From Drosophila miranda (Eukaryota; Arthropoda; Insecta; Diptera; Drosophilidae), in contig NW_022881603.1 of the NCBI RefSeq assembly GCF_003369915.1, positions 30,253,522-30,317,521 of the forward strand: 64,000 nucleotides of DNA, written 5' to 3'. Both the position numbers and the translations under genes were made by a program. Below, in pieces: positions 60,585-64,000 of the stretch. The notes below the pieces were generated by a model. It worked only from the letters and a program-made list of their open reading frames with translations. It had not been told where the DNA came from and did not search any database. Position 1 is the first letter of the stretch. Every line of letters starts with the position of its first letter.

Positions 60585-61717
60585 CGAGGGGGAACGTTGT
60601 GAGTTGCTGCGGAGACCGCAACTCTACATTTATACACGATACTTAGTCAGTATGGCTCTCCTCCGGCAGACGCCGCTAATATTGAACGACACGACAAAAA
60701 GTGCGTGCGAGAGAGACAGAAAATCAGTCTGAGCGTGCCGTCGGGCGCTGCGTAGCCACTGCAAATTGATTTCTTGCTTTTGGCTACAAAAATAATCCGA
60801 TCTGATCCAGATTCAGCAATCTGATAGATATGGTCATTATCTATGATTCTGCGTTTTTAGTTTTCTCGAATGTGCAATATTGTGGATGCAACAGATTTTC
60901 GTCCTTTGTGGGGGCGGAAGGGGGTGGGGCGAAATTCTGAGATATACGTTTTATAGTGAGATCTAACAGAAGTGCGGATACCAAATTTGGTTACTCTAGC
61001 CTTAATAGTCTCTGAGATTTGTGGATGCCTCAGATTTTCTTCCTTTGCGGGGGCGGAAGGGGGTGCGGCGAAATTTGGACACGAAACGGTCAAGGTCCGA
61101 TATCACAGGAGTGTGGATACCAAATTTGGTTGCTCTGGCTCCTATAGGTTCTGAGATCCTTGAACTCATATTTTGCAATTGGCAAAACCAAACATGAAAC
61201 CTGTGTGTTAGAGAGAGACAGAGCGAGAAAGAATGAAATTGTTTTCTTGATTCTGGCTATAATAATTATACGATCTGGTTGAGATTTTACACTCTAGATT
61301 CTCTACGATTCTGCGTTTTTGGTTTTATCGTATCGTTAAAAATGTGGATGCCACAGATTTTCGTTTTTTGTGGGGGCGGAGTGAGCGGGGCGAAGTTTTG
61401 AAATATTTTTGTAGCAGTGACATATCACAGAAGTCTGGATCCAAAACAACGTTGCTCTAGCTCTTATAGTCTTTGAGCACTAGGCACTGAAGGGGACGGA
61501 CAGACGGACGGACGGACGGACGGACGGACGGACGGACGGACGGACGGACAGACGACAGACGGACAGACAGACAGGGCTCAATCGACTCGGCTATTGATGC
61601 TGATCAAGAATATGTATACTTAATGGCGGCGGAAACGATTCCTTCTGGACGTTACACACATCCACTTTTACCACAAATCTAATATACCCCAATACTCATT
61701 TTGAGTATCGGGTATAA
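60583..61717 (-). mobile_element. Helentron-type element, copy 16
   Basis: Reverse subtype B copy, 1,135 bp. It shares two bases with copies 15 and 17 at each junction (GGGTATAACGAGG). GGAC tract strongly expanded near 61497-61550. Confidence 0.9.
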
Positions 61718-62133
61718 CGAGGGGGAACGTTGTGAGTTGCTGCGGCGACCGCAACTCTACATTTATACACGATACTTAGTCAGTATGGCTCTCCTCCGGC
61801 AGACCTATTCCTCATCGTCATATTTTGCAATTGGCAAAACCAAACATGAAACCTGTGTGTTAGAGAGAGACAGAGCGAGAAAGAATGAAATTGTTTTCTT
61901 GATTCTGGCTATAATAATTATACGATCTGGTTGAGATTTTACACTCTAGAACATATAGTCATCCTCTACGATTCTGCATTTTTGGTTTTATCGTATCTTT
62001 GAAAATGTGGATGCCACAGATTTTCGTCCTTTGTGGGGGAGGAAGTGGGCGGGGCGAAGTTTTTAAATATTTTTGTAGCAGTGACATATCACAGAAGTCT
62101 GGATCCAAAACATCGTTGCTCTAGCTTTTATAG
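61716..62133 (-). mobile_element. Helentron-type element, copy 17 (deleted and truncated)
   Basis: Hairpin end present, internal deletion at about 61805, then subtype B sequence until replaced by LINE sequence at about 62134. Confidence 0.85.
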
Positions 62134-62532
62134 GGCTGGCAAAACCCTCTAGCTGAACCCTCCACGAGGGTGCCGGCTGGGCAATGGACACTGCATTATC
62201 CCGGGCGAGGATAATGCACTGTCGCTTGCCTTGCCCGGGGTAATGCAGTGTCTAGCTAAGGCTATGGTCCATCGTCTTCCCGATCTAAAGTCGGGGGAAC
62301 TGAACCAAGGCCATGGCTAGAGGTGCCTGGCGGCCAGGCATAAAACGCTAGGGGGTGGTCCCCCGAAAAACATTAACCAGTATGGACCTTCGGGCCAAAT
62401 ATGGAGGTAGATAAGGAGCAAACACGGGTTGGGATGTCAACCCAAACGTCGGTGGAAAGCGTGACTGCTACCACCGGCGGGCACGGGGAGGAGCAATCCT
62501 CTCTGCGTGTCGCCAGCGGTCACACCTAGGGC

Positions 62533-63833
62533 ATGGCGGGAGCAGGTCATGTCAGTTGTAATATTACTGCCACAAAAACGACGCGTTGCAGGGTGAGCCG
62601 CGCGGGTGCCGTTGTCGATGCAGACTTGGACCTGGAGAGCGTGCTATCCCTTAGCAAGACCGAAGAGGAAAGCCCACTCCGCTCGCCGGAACCAGGTACC
62701 AGCTCCATGCGTAGGGAAGGGCCGAAGCGTTCCAGGGAAGGGATGAAGGCAAAAGCTCAGTATAAGGCGGCCCTCAAGTTACTGAGCCGGCTCCAGGGCA
62801 AGGCGGATATCTCCCAAGAGGAGAAGTCCAAGCTAGCCTGGGCTGAGCAACGGGTACAGGAGGGCCGCGAATACTACGCGCAGCTGCCGCAGATGAAGGC
62901 AACAAACGGTGGATTCGCCAACAAGGTGGAGGAGATGTTGGCCACCAAGAGGCAACGCTCGATCGAGAGTGCTGCCAAAGAAACTCCGGCGAGCAAGCGG
63001 CAACGCGGGCCCAAGGTGGCCACCCCCCAGCCGAAGACGAGGAAGCCGAGGCAGAAGGCCATGAGCGAGGTGTCCAAGAGACATCTCATTGTGGCCTTGA
63101 TCGATCGCAGCGATGAGAACGGGAAGATGACGGCGGCGCAGTGGAAGTTAGTCCACGCGCAGCTCGTCGAGGCACTGTTCTCGCGAATGGAGGAGGACCC
63201 TAGCGCTCCCATGCCCACGTTCGATGGAGCGGGATGGCTGAACGGGGTCAAAATCCTCAAGTGCAATGACGACCCAACGCGGCAGTGGCTGGTGCAGAAG
63301 GGGCCCCTACTGGAAGCTCTGTGGGAGGGGGCCAAGCTGGAGGTGGTAGACAGGGAGCTGATCCCGTCCATACCAAAGGCGAAGGTGCTCTTCCCCATTG
63401 CTGTCCAGGGGAGCGAGCACTGAAGCTGCTGCAGAGGCAAAATCCGGACGTGCCAACTGCTGATTGGAAGGTTCTGCATGCCGGTAGCCCACTACCCAAC
63501 GAGGGGGGCCAGCACGTGATCCTCCAGATCAGCAAGTTGGCGGAGGACATCCTGTATCCCAAGTTCGGGAAGATGGCGTGGGGCGTAGGTAGCGTATACC
63601 TACGGCTGAAAAAGCGCCACCCCGAGGATAAAGATGCGCACACCCTCCAGGCAGGCGAGGTCGAGAAGGACCTAGGTCTGGAGACCATAGTGGAGGCCGC
63701 CCAGGGTCTTGCGCTGGACGACTCGGAGGAAGAGGAAGACGGTGACGGTGACCTGACAATCATAGTCAACCCGTCGTGCGAGGTTGAGTTAGCCACCCAT
63801 GACACTAAGGGTGCTGCAACTCAATCTCCATAA
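62533..63833 (+). pseudogene. LINE ORF1 (nucleic-acid-binding protein), one frameshift
   Basis: From ATG 62533 the frame encodes a charged, Lys/Arg/Pro-rich protein (SKRQRGPKVATPQPKTRKPRQ) with a conserved domain after it (DGAGWLNGVKILKCNDD). It meets a stop at 63421-63423. The protein-like sequence resumes in the next frame (ERALKLLQRQNPDVPTADWK) to the TAA at 63831, ending in an acidic tail. The break falls in the run GGGG at about 63403, consistent with a one-base slip. Confidence 0.75.
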
Positions 63834-64000
63834 AAGCAAGGTAGCGTCGGCGGAGCTCCTCATTGCCATGGAGCAAGGGCCCGCCGACATAGCTTTAGTC
63901 CAGGAGCCGTGGATTGCGTCAGGCAACTCTGTGGCCGGACTAAAGTCCTCAAATTTCAGCCTTCTCTACTCAACATCGGTAAGCAGAAACAGAACCGCCG
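63799..64000 (+). CDS. LINE ORF2, N-terminal endonuclease (partial)
   Basis: ATG at 63799 overlaps the end of ORF1 by 35 bases in another frame. The start (LRVLQLNLHKSKVASAE, then ADIALVQEPWI) is the AP-endonuclease N-terminus of I/LOA-type LINEs, with the catalytic Asn and Glu in place. Continues beyond the window. Confidence 0.85.
   Translation, partial: MTLRVLQLNLHKSKVASAELLIAMEQGPADIALVQEPWIASGNSVAGLKSSNFSLLYSTSVSRNRTA

Larger units (their letters stand above)
62134..64000 (+). mobile_element. LOA-type LINE (LOA/Bilbo/TRIM relative), 5' half
   Basis: Inserted in a Helentron-type copy. A GC-rich 5'UTR with inverted motifs (ATAATGCA/TAATGCAG) is followed by ORF1 and the start of ORF2 with an AP-endonuclease motif. 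It runs off the window. Assignment to the LOA clade rests on the ORF2 start; the exact family needs comparison. Confidence 0.75.

Overview
The window is insect nuclear DNA. Short phased introns, Drosophila-type gene content and obscura-group style repeats point to Drosophila, most likely D. pseudoobscura, D. persimilis or D. miranda. Recognisable single-copy genes are Dop1 (dopey) and Phb2 (prohibitin 2). As far as I recall, their D. melanogaster orthologues sit together on chromosome arm 2R (Muller C), the arm that became the neo-X/neo-Y pair in D. miranda.

Layout. 1-9954: Dop1 on +, ten coding exons. 10327-13288: two divergently transcribed four-exon genes for small four-pass membrane proteins, with a hAT-like MITE between them. 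13930-18373: a secreted-protein gene on -, whose first intron is filled with Helentron-type repeats. 19479-26630: a 7.15-kb env-bearing errantivirus (17.6/297 type) on -, with near-identical 696-bp LTRs, ATAT target duplication and broken pol and env. 27232-33637: more Helentron-type copies around a candidate LTR/leader fragment. 35889-38889: a BTB-BACK-Kelch gene on +. 40407-41841: Phb2 on -, intact and carrying a minor-class AT-AC intron. 42547-42927: a small foldback element. 43356-62133: a repeat domain holding ten Helentron-type copies, a 4.5-kb LTR retrotransposon nested in one of them, a 5'-truncated LINE and a Tc1-like fossil. The 5' end of a TATA-promoter gene is stranded inside this domain (58864-59411). 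62134-64000: 5' half of a LOA-type LINE running off the window.

The most informative pattern is selective decay. Dop1 has a putative dead splice donor and a premature stop. The Kelch gene has three small deletions, each within conserved sequence. Phb2, the tetraspan pair and the secreted-protein gene still read through cleanly. Together with the repeat load (about 17 Helentron-type copies, many tandem or inverted), this fits a degenerating non-recombining chromosome such as the D. miranda neo-Y. That is inference and can be tested by synteny and male/female read depth. An assembly of lower base accuracy is the main alternative for the lesions.

No tRNA, rRNA or CRISPR array was seen. Coordinates of spliced exons were derived by hand from GT-AG (or AT-AC) sites and checked by reading-frame phase.
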